Origin: Planomonospora sp. ID82291
GTDB lineage: Bacteria > Actinomycetota > Actinomycetes > Streptosporangiales > Streptosporangiaceae
DNA: 64,000 nt
NCBI RefSeq assembly: GCF_015711645.1
Contig: NZ_JABTEX010000004.1
Span: 248,001 to 312,000, forward strand
Reading direction: 5' to 3'
Position numbers and translations under genes: made by a program. Below are positions 43,370 through 51,958 of the stretch, piece after piece. A model generated the notes under the pieces. That model was not told the DNA's origin. It made no database searches and worked only from the letters and a program-made list of their open reading frames with translations. Every line of letters starts with the position of its first letter. The first letter of the stretch is position 1.

Positions 43370-44721
43370 CACCCCAGCATGCCGTACAGCTCCGCGAGCA
43401 GTTCCCGCAGCCCCTCCGCCGCGCCCTGCGGCGTCCCCGGCCGCCGCGGCAGGAGGCGCACGCCGAGTTCCAGGTCTTCGAGCGTGCTCCGGAGCTTCCA
43501 CCCCGTGACGCCCTCCTGCCGGAATCGTCCGACGAGGCCGCGGGCCCGGTCCAGGTCGCCGTCGTCGAAGGCTGAGCCGAGCAGCGTCAGCCGGATCCAC
43601 TCGTCGTGCGGGTCCCGTGCCAGGGAGATCTCGCGCGCCGCCCGGGCGACGACCGCGACCTCGTCCGCCAGGCGCCCGTCGCCCTCCGCGTCCCGCAGCC
43701 GGTAGAGGCGGGGCAGGTTGGAGGACGGGTAGTAGTCGTTGAGGTCGAGACGCATCCCCTGCTCGTAGGCGGCGATGGTCTTGCCGAGGAAGCCGCTCGA
43801 CCGGGGGGACCCCGCGTTGCTCCACATGAGTTCCTTGTACCGGCCGCCCAGCAGGCCGTACCGCTCGGACGTCGGGCCCGAGTGCTTGATCAGCTGCTCC
43901 AGCGCCGCTGCGGACTCCTCCACCCTGCCGGTCCTGGCCAGCGCGAGCTGCCGTTGCTCCACCACCGACGGATGCCGCCGGAGCACGGGGGGCAGTCCTT
44001 CGACGTAGGCGAGGACCTCGGCCCACGTCAGGTTGTCGCGGATCAGCTCGATCAGTTCGAGGACCACCGACTCGCGCACGACGGGCCTCGTGCCGTACCG
44101 GGTCACCAGGTCGCGGGTCCTGCTCCGCCGATCCTCGGCGTCCGCGGTCAGCCGGATCGCGCCGGCGCCGGCCTCGAATCCCGACAGCTCACCCACGAGG
44201 TCGCTGAAGGCGGCCTGCCGGAAGCCGTCCTCGGGGTCGGGGTATCCCGGTATCGCGTCGAAGACGGGGGAACGTCCGGGGAGCACTCGTTCGATCCCCG
44301 CACGCAGGACGGCCCGCGCCTCGGCGGCCGCCTCGGCGCCGCAGGCGCCGTCGGAGAGCGGGTACTCCAACCGCCGGATCTGCTCCAGGTCGAACACCGG
44401 CTCCGCCCACTCCGCCGCGACCAGGATGCAGTGCCGCCGTGCGGCGTGACGGACGCCGACCTCGTAGTAGACGTTGGAGTTGGCGAGCGAGACGTCCGCG
44501 ACCACGAGGTCGGCGAGCGCCAGCCGCCGGATCATCTCCACGATCACCAGCGGCCCGAGGTCGCTGTCGGCGCGGACGGCCCGGTAGCCGAGATCTTCGA
44601 GGACGGGCCGGTGCACCTCATGCCAGAGCACGTTGAAGTCCACTTCGCGCGGGACGCCGTCCTCCCGCCTCATCGTGGACTTCCTGCCGTACGGCATGAC
44701 CATGAAGGCGATCTCCGGCAT
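43369..44721 (-). CDS. Deoxyribosyltransferase-fold (DRHyd-like) plus TPR/DUF4071 protein, ASK1 N-terminus type
   Basis: 450 residues. N-terminal about 110 residues: IAFMVMPYGRK, VLEDLGYRAVRAD, and the signature LADLVVADVSLANSNVYYEV with D76, N83, E87 and H92 in the positions of nucleoside deoxyribosyltransferase-like hydrolases. The rest (about 160-450) is helical, TPR-like, as in the MAP3K TRAFs-binding region (DUF4071): VEGLPPVLRRHPSVVEQRQLALARTG (read across 2 helices), LGGRYKEL, GKTIAAYEQGMRLDLNDYYP. The same domain pairing forms the regulatory N-terminus of animal ASK kinases. Probably a nucleotide/NAD-directed effector or sensor. It lies 105 bp after the RyR gene and overlaps the SLOG gene by 1 bp. 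Confidence 0.8.
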   Translation of the reverse strand: MPEIAFMVMPYGRKSTMRREDGVPREVDFNVLWHEVHRPVLEDLGYRAVRADSDLGPLVIVEMIRRLALADLVVADVSLANSNVYYEVGVRHAARRHCILVAAEWAEPVFDLEQIRRLEYPLSDGACGAEAAAEARAVLRAGIERVLPGRSPVFDAIPGYPDPEDGFRQAAFSDLVGELSGFEAGAGAIRLTADAEDRRSRTRDLVTRYGTRPVVRESVVLELIELIRDNLTWAEVLAYVEGLPPVLRRHPSVVEQRQLALARTGRVEESAAALEQLIKHSGPTSERYGLLGGRYKELMWSNAGSPRSSGFLGKTIAAYEQGMRLDLNDYYPSSNLPRLYRLRDAEGDGRLADEVAVVARAAREISLARDPHDEWIRLTLLGSAFDDGDLDRARGLVGRFRQEGVTGWKLRSTLEDLELGVRLLPRRPGTPQGAAEGLRELLAELYGMLG

Positions 44722-44826
44722 CGGGCCTCCGCGGTGGGGACGGCCGTCCGTCCCGGCGGCCGCTCCGGAACACCGGCTGCGGTCGGGGAGGGTGGGCCGT
44801 CGACGTTTCCTGTGAGGTGCTTCCGG

Positions 44827-46581
44827 TCACCCCGAGTGTCCCCCGCACCGCCTCTCCCGTCCAGGCGGAGCGGTCCCCCTTGCGTGGTCACCGCTCACGC
44901 GAACGATCTGGAAGCCCGCTGTGGCGAGGACGGCGGGCAGGTTGCGGACGGTGGCGCGGTCCTTCTCCCGGGAGGACTCCGGCAGCCGGCTCCAGTCCTG
45001 CAGATCGGGGTGGCGCCTGCCGGCGTCGTCACGGGCGGGACCGTGTGTCCAGCCGTCCTCACGGCGCTCGCGCATCCAGCGCTCGTGCTCCATCACGGCG
45101 AGCCGGTCGATCTCCTCCTCCCGGAACGAGAAGGCGGAGTCCGGGCCGATCCGCGGGGCGAGGAGGCAGCCGATGCTCCGGAGTTTGCGGCCGATGTCCG
45201 CGGCCTGGGTGAGGTTGGCGTTCCTGAGCGACGCCGGCAGTTCTTCCCAGGGGGCCAGCGAGGCGTTGATGTCCGGGGTGTCGCCTTTCTTCAGGCGCTC
45301 GTAGGCGTAGTCCTCGTGCACCGCCCTGGCCAGTTGCTCGACGAGGTCCTCGGCGATCAGCTGGGGATCGACCGCCTCGTCCGTGACGGCGAACACGTGC
45401 AGGGCGCCTCCGAGGTCGTCCAGCAGGCCGGGACCGCGGAAGGCGTCGTCGAACACGCCCTGCTCCACCCGGACCACCAGCGACCCCGGCTCCCGGGTCC
45501 ACAGCCGCACGCTGGTCAGCGCCGTCCGCAGGGCCAGGTTCTCGTCGTGGTGGCAGACGTACACCCGCTGGGGCGGCTCGGCGGGGATCCGCTCCAGTTC
45601 CTCGAGACCCGCCCCGCGCAGCTCCAGATGCGCGCCGACGAACGCGTACCGGCGGAGCAGCGCGGGCAGCACGCTGTCGGCGCGGGGGTCGACGACGGTT
45701 ACGGGCAGGGGCCGCTGCTCGTGCGGGACGCGCAGCCGCCAGTGCCGCGCCAGTTCGATGACGAGCGCGCGGCCGAAGTCGTCGAGGCCGACCAGCACGA
45801 CCGGCGAGGACGTGCGGAGCGGATGGCGGTCGAGGAGCACACGCGCGGCGAGCTGGTCGAGGTTGAAGAAGTCGAGCCGGAGCCCGGGAGGGTCCGGCAT
45901 GCCGAGCCGGCGGGCGCGCAGCGCGGTGCACAGGTCCAGGTCGGGGATGAGGGCGTAGGCCCGGAGCGGTTCGGACGCGGATCTCTCGAGGCCTTGGGCG
46001 GCCAGGACGATCCCCGTGTTGGCGGAGCCGTCCGTCTCGCAGGCGTACACGACGTCCGCGCGATGGGCGCCCGCCGCCCGGAGCACCTCGGGATCGCGGG
46101 CGTCGCCCGTCACGGTGAGGATCCGGCCGCGGCCCGGCGCGGGGGGAGGCGCGCCGGTGACGGCGACGACGCGATGCCCGGCTCCGTGGAGCCGTGCGGT
46201 CAGCGCGTGCGCCGCGGGACCGTCCCCGCAGACGACGGCGTGCCGTCTGGACCGGCGGGCCCTGATCCGCTGGATCTCGGCGGAGAGCAGCAGGCGGGTG
46301 GTCTCGACGAGCGCGTAGATCGTCACCACGGGCGCCGCGAAGCGGGCGAACTGCAGCATCGGGGGGATCGCGCTCGTCCCGTCGATCGGCGTCGGATCAA
46401 GGACGAAGAGCTGGAGGGTGTAGTAGAGGAGGTCCCACGGGGACCGGGTGAACTCGGTGTGCGACGACAGGTGGGCCCGCATGCCGAGATAGCCCAGGAC
46501 AAGGACGCCGCCCGTGAGGAGCGCGAACAGCAGGCGGATGACGGCGGAGGGGGTGCGCAGCGCGGACAGGGGATTCTTCAC
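44827..46581 (-). CDS. Membrane TrkA-N/RyR-domain protein (channel-like)
   Basis: 584 residues. TM helix at about 13-33, a pore-like amphipathic segment LLYYTLQLFVLDPTPIDGTS (about 51-70), TM at about 78-98, without the K+-filter GYG. Two Rossmann NAD-binding units follow: HAVVCGDGPAAHALTARLHG (about 114) and VVLVGLDDFGRALVIELARH (about 262), as in TrkA/RCK. The C-terminal RyR domain is clear: HERWMRERREDGWTHGPARD then HPDLQDWSRLPESSREKDRA. In bacteria, RyR domains attached to TM/TrkA modules occur in nucleotide-sensing conflict operons. First gene of the reverse operon; an A/T-rich 185-bp upstream region (CATATAACC on the minus strand near 46705) is a likely promoter. Confidence 0.86.
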   Translation of the reverse strand: MKNPLSALRTPSAVIRLLFALLTGGVLVLGYLGMRAHLSSHTEFTRSPWDLLYYTLQLFVLDPTPIDGTSAIPPMLQFARFAAPVVTIYALVETTRLLLSAEIQRIRARRSRRHAVVCGDGPAAHALTARLHGAGHRVVAVTGAPPPAPGRGRILTVTGDARDPEVLRAAGAHRADVVYACETDGSANTGIVLAAQGLERSASEPLRAYALIPDLDLCTALRARRLGMPDPPGLRLDFFNLDQLAARVLLDRHPLRTSSPVVLVGLDDFGRALVIELARHWRLRVPHEQRPLPVTVVDPRADSVLPALLRRYAFVGAHLELRGAGLEELERIPAEPPQRVYVCHHDENLALRTALTSVRLWTREPGSLVVRVEQGVFDDAFRGPGLLDDLGGALHVFAVTDEAVDPQLIAEDLVEQLARAVHEDYAYERLKKGDTPDINASLAPWEELPASLRNANLTQAADIGRKLRSIGCLLAPRIGPDSAFSFREEEIDRLAVMEHERWMRERREDGWTHGPARDDAGRRHPDLQDWSRLPESSREKDRATVRNLPAVLATAGFQIVRVSGDHARGTAPPGRERRCGGHSG

Positions 46582-46766
46582 GAGGCCTCCCGAGGGGGAC
46601 GTCCGGGAGGCCGCGGGTGGTTCCCGCCGGGGAGGGGGGACCGGATGCGGGAGGCTCTCTTCATCACCAACAGTTTGGATCTTCCGGCCCTGTCGGTGTG
46701 GTTATATGTGACATTCCCTGGTTTCGCCGTCCCGCCGGAGCGCCGTCCTTCCCGCGTTCCGCGGGG

Positions 46767-47402
46767 TCAGACCGCGTACTGCGGGTAGCCGTAGCCGACG
46801 ACCTCGGCCTTGGGTCGGACGCGCCGCTCGACCTTGCCGTTGCCGGTGTTGCCCTCGATCGTGGTGACGGTGCCGTCGCCGTTGTCCTTCTCGACCAGGC
46901 CGACGTGGTCGATGCCGGACAGGCTGTCGCCCCTCTTCCAGTCGAAGAAGACGACCGCGCCCGGGGCGGCCTTCCCGCCCCACCTGCCGTTGGCCTTGAA
47001 CCACTGGGCGTAGGTGACGGTGTAGGCGTCCCAGCCGACGGTGGGCCGGAGGCCGGCCCGCTCGCCGACCCAGGAGACGAACATCGCGCACCAGGGGGCG
47101 TCGGCGTAGGCCCGGACGCTGCCGCCGTCGCGCTCGACGGTCTCCCGCGCGCGCCGGGACTCCATGTACCAGCTGTGGAACTTGGTCCCGCCGCCCTCGG
47201 CGTTCTCCTCCACGCCGATCTGGCTCTCGGCGATCCTCAGCAGCTCCTGCGCGGTCACGCCGGACGGCTTCGTGCCTGTGGCGGAGGGGGCCGGGCCGGT
47301 CGCCAGGGCGCCCACGGCCAAGGCCACTCCGCCGGTCAGGCTCGCGCCCAGGGCGGCGGCCACGACACGGGTACGGGTGCTGAACCGGGCGAGGGAGATC
47401 AT
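46767..47402 (-). CDS. Secreted CHAP-domain peptidoglycan hydrolase
   Basis: 211 residues. Signal peptide MISLARFSTRTRVVAAALGA...LAVGALATGPAPSA at the N-terminus. Residues about 50-211 form a CHAP (NlpC/P60-type) amidase/endopeptidase: LLRIAESQIGVEENAEGG, catalytic Cys in APWCAMFVSWVGERAG, catalytic His in SGIDHVGLVEK, and the polar residue in TTIEGNTGNGK. It is exported and likely acts on cell wall peptides. It lies alone between the TrkA-RyR gene and a convergent-strand oxidoreductase; its 3' end is 185 bp from the RyR gene. Confidence 0.9.
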   Translation of the reverse strand: MISLARFSTRTRVVAAALGASLTGGVALAVGALATGPAPSATGTKPSGVTAQELLRIAESQIGVEENAEGGGTKFHSWYMESRRARETVERDGGSVRAYADAPWCAMFVSWVGERAGLRPTVGWDAYTVTYAQWFKANGRWGGKAAPGAVVFFDWKRGDSLSGIDHVGLVEKDNGDGTVTTIEGNTGNGKVERRVRPKAEVVGYGYPQYAV

Positions 47403-47675
47403 GGAGGAAGGGAGTCCGTTCGTCGCGGGCGGGACGGTCCGGGCCCGGTTGCGGCGCTCGGCCGCCGGGCCGGCGCGGCCGGAAACCGGCCGCCTTCCTC
47501 CATTGGGCCCGCACGACGTAGCAGGAGGAGAGCGGGAAAGGTGCGGTGCGGTTGCCCGCGGCCGGGAAGGCTCGGCCGTCCCGCCCCGCGACGCCCCGTC
47601 CTTCCCGCGCCCGTCCTTCCCGCGCCCGTCCTGAGGGCCGTCCTCTCCGCTGGGCCGTCCTCTCCGCGGCGGCCG

Positions 47676-48635
47676 TCAGCCGACGCGCAGCACCAGCTTG
47701 CCCCGGGTCCGGCCCTCGGCGAGGCGCTTGTGCGCCTCGCCCGCCCGTTCCAGGGGGAAGACCTCCTCGACCCCGATCCGGACCCGGCCGTCGTCGACCA
47801 GCTCCGCGATCCGGGCCAGCGCGCGGCCGTCCGGCTCGACGAGGAACGCGCTCACCCGCAGGCCGCGCTCCTGCGCGCGCCGGGCCAGGTCGGGGGAGAC
47901 GCCGGAGGGCACCGCGACGAGCAGGCCGCCCGGGGCGAGCACGTCCAGGGAGCGCGTGCCGGTGGCCTCGTGCTCGTCGCCGACCAGGTCGACGACCACG
48001 TCGACGTCCTCGACGGCCTCCTCGAACCGGACCGAGGTGTAGTCGACGAGCTCGTCGGCGCCGAGCCCGCGCAGCCACTCGTGCTTGCCGGCGCGGGCGG
48101 TGCCGATGACGTGCGCGCCGAGGTGCTTGGCGAACTGGACCGCGAAGTGCCCGACGCCGCCCGCCGCCGCGTGCACGAGCACGCGCTGGCCGGGCCGGAT
48201 CCCGGCCGCGTCCACCAGGGCCTGCCACGCCGTCAGCGCGGCCAGCGGCACGGCGGCGGCCTCGTCGTGGCTCACCGAGCGGGGCTTGAGGGCGAACTGC
48301 CGGGAGGGGGCGGTCACGTACTCGGCGTAGGCGCCGGCCCGGCGGGGGAACCACGGCATGCCGTACACCTCGTCCCCGGGCCGCAGGGTGTGCACCCCGA
48401 ACCCCACCTCCTCCACGACCCCGGAGACGTCCCAGCCGAGGACGAAGGGGGGCCCGCCCAGGACTCCGGCCATGCCCCCGCCCTCGCGGGTCTTGACGTC
48501 GACGGGGTTGATCCCCGCCGACACGACGCGGACCAGGACCTCGGTGGGCAGCGGTTCGGGCCGCGGCAGGTCCGCGGTGCGCAGGACCTCGGGTCCGCCG
48601 AAGGCGTCCTGGGTGACAGCGCGCATGAGCGCCAT
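47676..48635 (-). CDS. NADP-dependent quinone oxidoreductase (zinc-free MDR family)
   Basis: 319 residues. Medium-chain dehydrogenase/reductase of the quinone oxidoreductase (QOR) class: MRAVTQDAFGGPEVLRTADL, SAGINPVDVKTREGG, GWDVSGVVEEVG, the nucleotide-binding VLVHAAAGGVGHFAVQFAKH (GGVGHFA), and GKLVLRVG at the end. The structural and catalytic zinc cysteines of alcohol dehydrogenases are absent. It reduces quinones or enones with NADPH. AAGGAG lies 6-11 nt before ATG 48635. Divergent from an HxlR-family gene, its likely regulator, suggesting an electrophile response. Confidence 0.9.
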   Translation of the reverse strand: MALMRAVTQDAFGGPEVLRTADLPRPEPLPTEVLVRVVSAGINPVDVKTREGGGMAGVLGGPPFVLGWDVSGVVEEVGFGVHTLRPGDEVYGMPWFPRRAGAYAEYVTAPSRQFALKPRSVSHDEAAAVPLAALTAWQALVDAAGIRPGQRVLVHAAAGGVGHFAVQFAKHLGAHVIGTARAGKHEWLRGLGADELVDYTSVRFEEAVEDVDVVVDLVGDEHEATGTRSLDVLAPGGLLVAVPSGVSPDLARRAQERGLRVSAFLVEPDGRALARIAELVDDGRVRIGVEEVFPLERAGEAHKRLAEGRTRGKLVLRVG

Positions 48636-48715
48636 GGTCTTTTCTCCTTGCCGATGGGGACTGGCGACGTCGGTGAAGCTATCCTGATGACCCCAGTAAC
48701 CATCAAGGGCTATTA

Positions 48716-48730
48716 CTTCCCTTTGGGAAG
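48716..48730. promoter_or_regulatory. Inverted repeat between quinone reductase and HxlR genes
   Basis: CTTCCC-TTT-GGGAAG, a perfect 6-bp-arm repeat 25 bp upstream of the HxlR start. AGTAA (48696-48700) and TTACT (48713-48717) form a second, longer-spaced inverted pair next to it. HxlR proteins bind such divergent regions as dimers; the site is a prediction. Confidence 0.5.
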
Positions 48731-48755
48731 CATCTAGGCGGGAAGGGAGCCGGTC

Positions 48756-49118
48756 ATGTCCATGAGGTGCACGACGGGCCGTCACGACAAGCACGACGTC
48801 TACGCCGCCCAGTGCCCCTGCCGCGGCGTGCTCGACCTGCTGGCCAGCAAGTGGACCGCGCTGGTGATCGGCGCGCTGGAGGATGGGCCGCAGCGTTTCG
48901 GCGAGCTGCAGCGCCGCCTGGAGGGGGTCAGCCCCAAGGTCCTCACCCAGACCCTGCGCCGCCTGGAGGAGTCCGGGTTCGTGGACCGCACGGTCTACCC
49001 GGCCGTCCCGCTGCACGTGGAGTACGCGCTGACCGGCCTGGGCTCCGGCGTCGCCGAACCGCTGGCCGCGCTGCGCGGCTGGGTCGAGCGGAACCTGGAC
49101 GACATCCGCCGGGTCTGA
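48756..49118 (+). CDS. HxlR-family winged-helix regulator
   Basis: 120 residues, typical HxlR length. CPCRGVLDLLASKWTALVIG, GPQRFGELQRRLEGVSPKVL, TQTLRRLEESGFVDRTVYPA and VPLHVEYALTGLG are the family landmarks. Cys20 and Cys22 in AQCPCRGVL lie at the position where redox- or electrophile-sensing HxlR proteins (YodB, HypR-like) carry their reactive Cys. Together with the divergent quinone reductase gene this suggests a thiol-based quinone/electrophile sensor. Starts at ATG 48756, preceded by GGGAAGGGAG. Confidence 0.92.
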   Translation: MSMRCTTGRHDKHDVYAAQCPCRGVLDLLASKWTALVIGALEDGPQRFGELQRRLEGVSPKVLTQTLRRLEESGFVDRTVYPAVPLHVEYALTGLGSGVAEPLAALRGWVERNLDDIRRV

Positions 49119-49156
49119 CCCGCCGGAGGGCGCGGGACGGGTGGGATCCTGGGCGG

Positions 49157-49816
49157 ATGGAAGAGCTGAGAAGCCGCTGGACGGAGATCGCGGGCGAGGA
49201 CGCGGGGGAGCGGTACGCGGCGCGGTTCGCCGAGCTCGCGGCCTCCGGGGCGGACGTGCACGGGGAGGCGCGGTTCTGCGCGGCGCTCGCGCCGCCCGGA
49301 TCGCGGGTGCTGGACGCCGGGTGCGGCACCGGACGGGTGGCGATCCGGCTGGCGGAGCTGGGCTACGAGTGCACGGGCGTCGACCTGGACGAGTCCATGC
49401 TCGCGGTGGCGCGGAGCCGGGCGCCCGAGCTGACCTGGGTGACGGGGGACCTGAGCGCGCTCGGTCCGGAGGCGCCCGGCCTGGACGCCTCCGGCGCGGG
49501 GCGGCCCTTCGACCTGGTGGTCGCCGCCGGGAACGTGATCCCGCTGCTGGCGCCGGGGAGCGAGGCGCGGGCCGTACGGGGGCTCGCCGCCCTGCTGCGG
49601 CCGGACGGCCTGCTGGTGGCCGGGTTCGGGCTGGACGCCGCGCACCTCCCGCCGGCCTCGGCCACCGTCGGGCTGGCGGAGTACGACGCCTGGTGCGGGG
49701 TGGCGGGTCTGGCTCTGGAGCGGCGTGCGGCGACGTGGGACGGCGACCCCTACGACGGCGGAGGGTACGCGGTGAGCGTGCACCGCCGGATCCCGGACGG
49801 GACGAGTCCCAAATAG
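49157..49816 (+). CDS. SAM-dependent class I methyltransferase
   Basis: 219 residues. Motif I VLDAGCGTGRVAIRLAELGY, acidic loop CTGVDLDESMLAVAR, motif II-like FDLVVAAGNVIPLL, and LLRPDGLLVAGFGLD. No substrate-specific features are recognisable. It has no clear Shine-Dalgarno; TCCTGG just upstream hints at a leaderless start. It begins 38 bp after the HxlR gene and ends 15 bp before the Ppx/GppA gene. Confidence 0.88.
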   Translation: MEELRSRWTEIAGEDAGERYAARFAELAASGADVHGEARFCAALAPPGSRVLDAGCGTGRVAIRLAELGYECTGVDLDESMLAVARSRAPELTWVTGDLSALGPEAPGLDASGAGRPFDLVVAAGNVIPLLAPGSEARAVRGLAALLRPDGLLVAGFGLDAAHLPPASATVGLAEYDAWCGVAGLALERRAATWDGDPYDGGGYAVSVHRRIPDGTSPK

Positions 49817-49831
49817 TAGTAATTTCAACGC

Positions 49832-50770
49832 ATGCGATTGGGCGTTCTCGATGTCGGTTCCAACACGGTCCACCTGCTGGTGATGGACGCCCACCGGGGG
49901 GCCCGGCCGCTGCCCGCCTACTCCCACAAGGTGGAGCTGAGGCTCTCCGAGCACGTCGAGCGCACCGAGGACGGCGACCGGCTCTCCGAGACCGGGGCGG
50001 CGCGGCTGCACGCGTTCGTCGAGGAGGCCCTGCGGATCGCCGAGGACAAGGGCGTCGAGGACCTCATGGCGTTCGCCACCTCGGCGGTCAGGGAGGCGGT
50101 CAACGGCGACGGCGTGCTGGAGCGGATCAAGGCCGCCACCCAGGTCGACATCCAGGTGCTCTCGGGGCAGGAGGAGGCCCGGCTGACGTTCCTGGCCGTG
50201 CGCCGGTGGTTCGGCTGGTCCTCCGGGCGGCTGCTGGTGCTGGACATCGGCGGGGGATCGCTGGAGATCGCCTCGGGGATCGACGAGCAGCCGGACGTGG
50301 CGGTCTCACTGCCGCTGGGCGCGGGCCGGCTGACCCGCGACTGGTTCACCGCCGACCCGCCGCCCGCCGAGGAGGTGCGGGCGCTGCGCCGGTACGTGCG
50401 GACGGAGATCGCCCGCTCGGTGGGCGACGTCGCCCGGTACGGCCAGGCCGACCACGCCGTGGCGACGTCCAAGACGTTCAAGCAGCTGGCGCGGATCGCC
50501 GGGGCCGCGCCCTCGGCCGACGGGGACAACCTCCGCAGGTCGCTCCGGCACGCGGACCTGACCGGGTGGACCGGCCGGCTCGCCGCGATGGACGCGCGGG
50601 AGCGGATGGGGCTGCCCGGGGTGTCGGCCGGGCGGGTGCGGCAGCTCCCGGCGGGGGCGATCGTCGCGGACGCCACGATGGACCTGTTCGGCGTGGCGGA
50701 GCTGGAGGTGTGCCCCTGGGCGCTGCGCGAGGGGGTCATCCTGCGGCGCCTGGACGCGCTGCCGGGCTGA
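49832..50770 (+). CDS. Ppx/GppA-family phosphatase (exopolyphosphatase)
   Basis: 312 residues, the short two-domain version found in actinobacteria (mycobacterial Ppx1/Ppx2 length). Phosphate-1 motif [20 protein letters not shown] at the N-terminus, phosphate-2 motif [14 protein letters not shown] (about residue 136), and [12 protein letters not shown]-like segment [14 protein letters not shown]. It hydrolyses polyphosphate and/or pppGpp; specificity cannot be decided from sequence. It may link to the stringent/stress response. The C-terminal HD domain of GppA/E. coli Ppx is absent. Confidence 0.92.
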   Translation: MRLGVLDVGSNTVHLLVMDAHRGARPLPAYSHKVELRLSEHVERTEDGDRLSETGAARLHAFVEEALRIAEDKGVEDLMAFATSAVREAVNGDGVLERIKAATQVDIQVLSGQEEARLTFLAVRRWFGWSSGRLLVLDIGGGSLEIASGIDEQPDVAVSLPLGAGRLTRDWFTADPPPAEEVRALRRYVRTEIARSVGDVARYGQADHAVATSKTFKQLARIAGAAPSADGDNLRRSLRHADLTGWTGRLAAMDARERMGLPGVSAGRVRQLPAGAIVADATMDLFGVAELEVCPWALREGVILRRLDALPG

Positions 50771-50980
50771 GGCCCCGCCGCAACCGTCCCGCCGGAGTCC
50801 GTTCCCCCGCCGGAGTCCGTTCCCCGTGGCGGGGACCGACCCGCTCGAAACCGCCCTCCGCCGCGGGGGCATCCCGTCGCGGCCCTCCGCCCCGGACGCG
50901 GGGGCTGCCCCCGGGCGATTCCCTCCACACCTGGTCGTGGGAAGGTTTGCTCCCTCTTTGTGAGGTAAGAGCGCAGTGTT

Positions 50981-51793
50981 ATGAACAGCGCACAGGTGGA
51001 AGGCGCCGCGCGCAGAGCGGCGAACAGTCGGACACTGGACAGGCTGGCCAGGCTCGGCATGGCCTGCCGCGGTGTCCTCTACGGTTTGATCGGGTTCCTG
51101 GCGCTGCAGATCGCCTTCGGCGGCGGCAGCGGCGGAAAGGAGGCCGACAAGACCGGGGCGATCGAGATGGTCCAGGAGCAGCCCTTCGGGAACGTGCTGC
51201 TCTGGCTGATGGTGGTGGGCTTCACCGCACTGACGCTCTGGCAGCTCTCGGAGGCGGTGATCGGCCGGGGCCGGACCAAGGACCGGGCCGAGTCGGCCGG
51301 GCGCACGGCGGTCTACGCGCTGATCGTGGCCACCCTGCTGAGCCTGCTGCTGCGCGGCGACTCGGGCGGCTCCACCGACCAGCACTCCCAGGACCTCACC
51401 GCGACGGTGATGGAGTGGCCCGGCGGGCGGTTCCTCGTCGGCCTGGTCGGGCTGGGCCTGATCGCGCTGGGCGCCTACTGGGTCCACAAGGGCTGGAAGA
51501 AGAGGTTCCTGCAGGACCTGCGGACCGGCGAGATGCCGGCCAGGGCCAGGGACCTGGCCGAGAAGCTCGGCACGGCCGGCTACCTCGCCCGGGGCGTGAT
51601 CGCCGCGGTGGCCGGGGTCTTCGTCGTCCAGGCGGCGGTGACCTACGACCCCGACAGGGCGAAGGGGATCGACTCGACGCTCCGCTCGCTGGCCGAGACC
51701 CCCGCGGGCCCGTGGCTGCTGGGACTCGTCGCGGTCGGTCTGCTCCTGTTCGCGGTCTACTGCTTCTTCGAGGCGCGCTGGCACCGGGTGTGA
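50981..51793 (+). CDS. DUF1206 membrane protein
   Basis: 270 residues. Three repeats of a two-helix unit make about six transmembrane helices: LARLGMACRGVLYGLIGFLA, LLWLMVVGFTALTLWQLSEA, GRTAVYALIVATLLSLLL, FLVGLVGLGLIALGAYWVHK, AGYLARGVIAAVAGVFVVQA, PWLLGLVAVGLLLFAVYCFF. This is the pattern of DUF1206. The function is unknown. The 210-bp gap before it contains an 18-bp tandem repeat (50791-50825). Confidence 0.9.
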   Translation: MNSAQVEGAARRAANSRTLDRLARLGMACRGVLYGLIGFLALQIAFGGGSGGKEADKTGAIEMVQEQPFGNVLLWLMVVGFTALTLWQLSEAVIGRGRTKDRAESAGRTAVYALIVATLLSLLLRGDSGGSTDQHSQDLTATVMEWPGGRFLVGLVGLGLIALGAYWVHKGWKKRFLQDLRTGEMPARARDLAEKLGTAGYLARGVIAAVAGVFVVQAAVTYDPDRAKGIDSTLRSLAETPAGPWLLGLVAVGLLLFAVYCFFEARWHRV

Positions 51794-51958
51794 CGGAGGC
51801 GGGCGCCTGGGGCGGCGGATGCGGGCACGCAGGAGAAGCCCCGCGGAGCAAGTCCGGGCTGACTATCCGGTAAGCCATCCCATTCGTACTTTTCCGGGAC
51901 ATCGCACCTTCCGAATCCCGCGTCTTCCCAGAGTCGCGGACAGCATCGGGAGGGCTGC

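Noticed and set aside
43606-46788. Very long forward open frame (over 1000 codons) opposite the DRHyd/TPR and RyR genes
   Set aside because: It mirrors two well-recognised genes on the other strand; its translation is Arg/Gly/Val-rich with no domain. It is an artefact of high third-position G+C.
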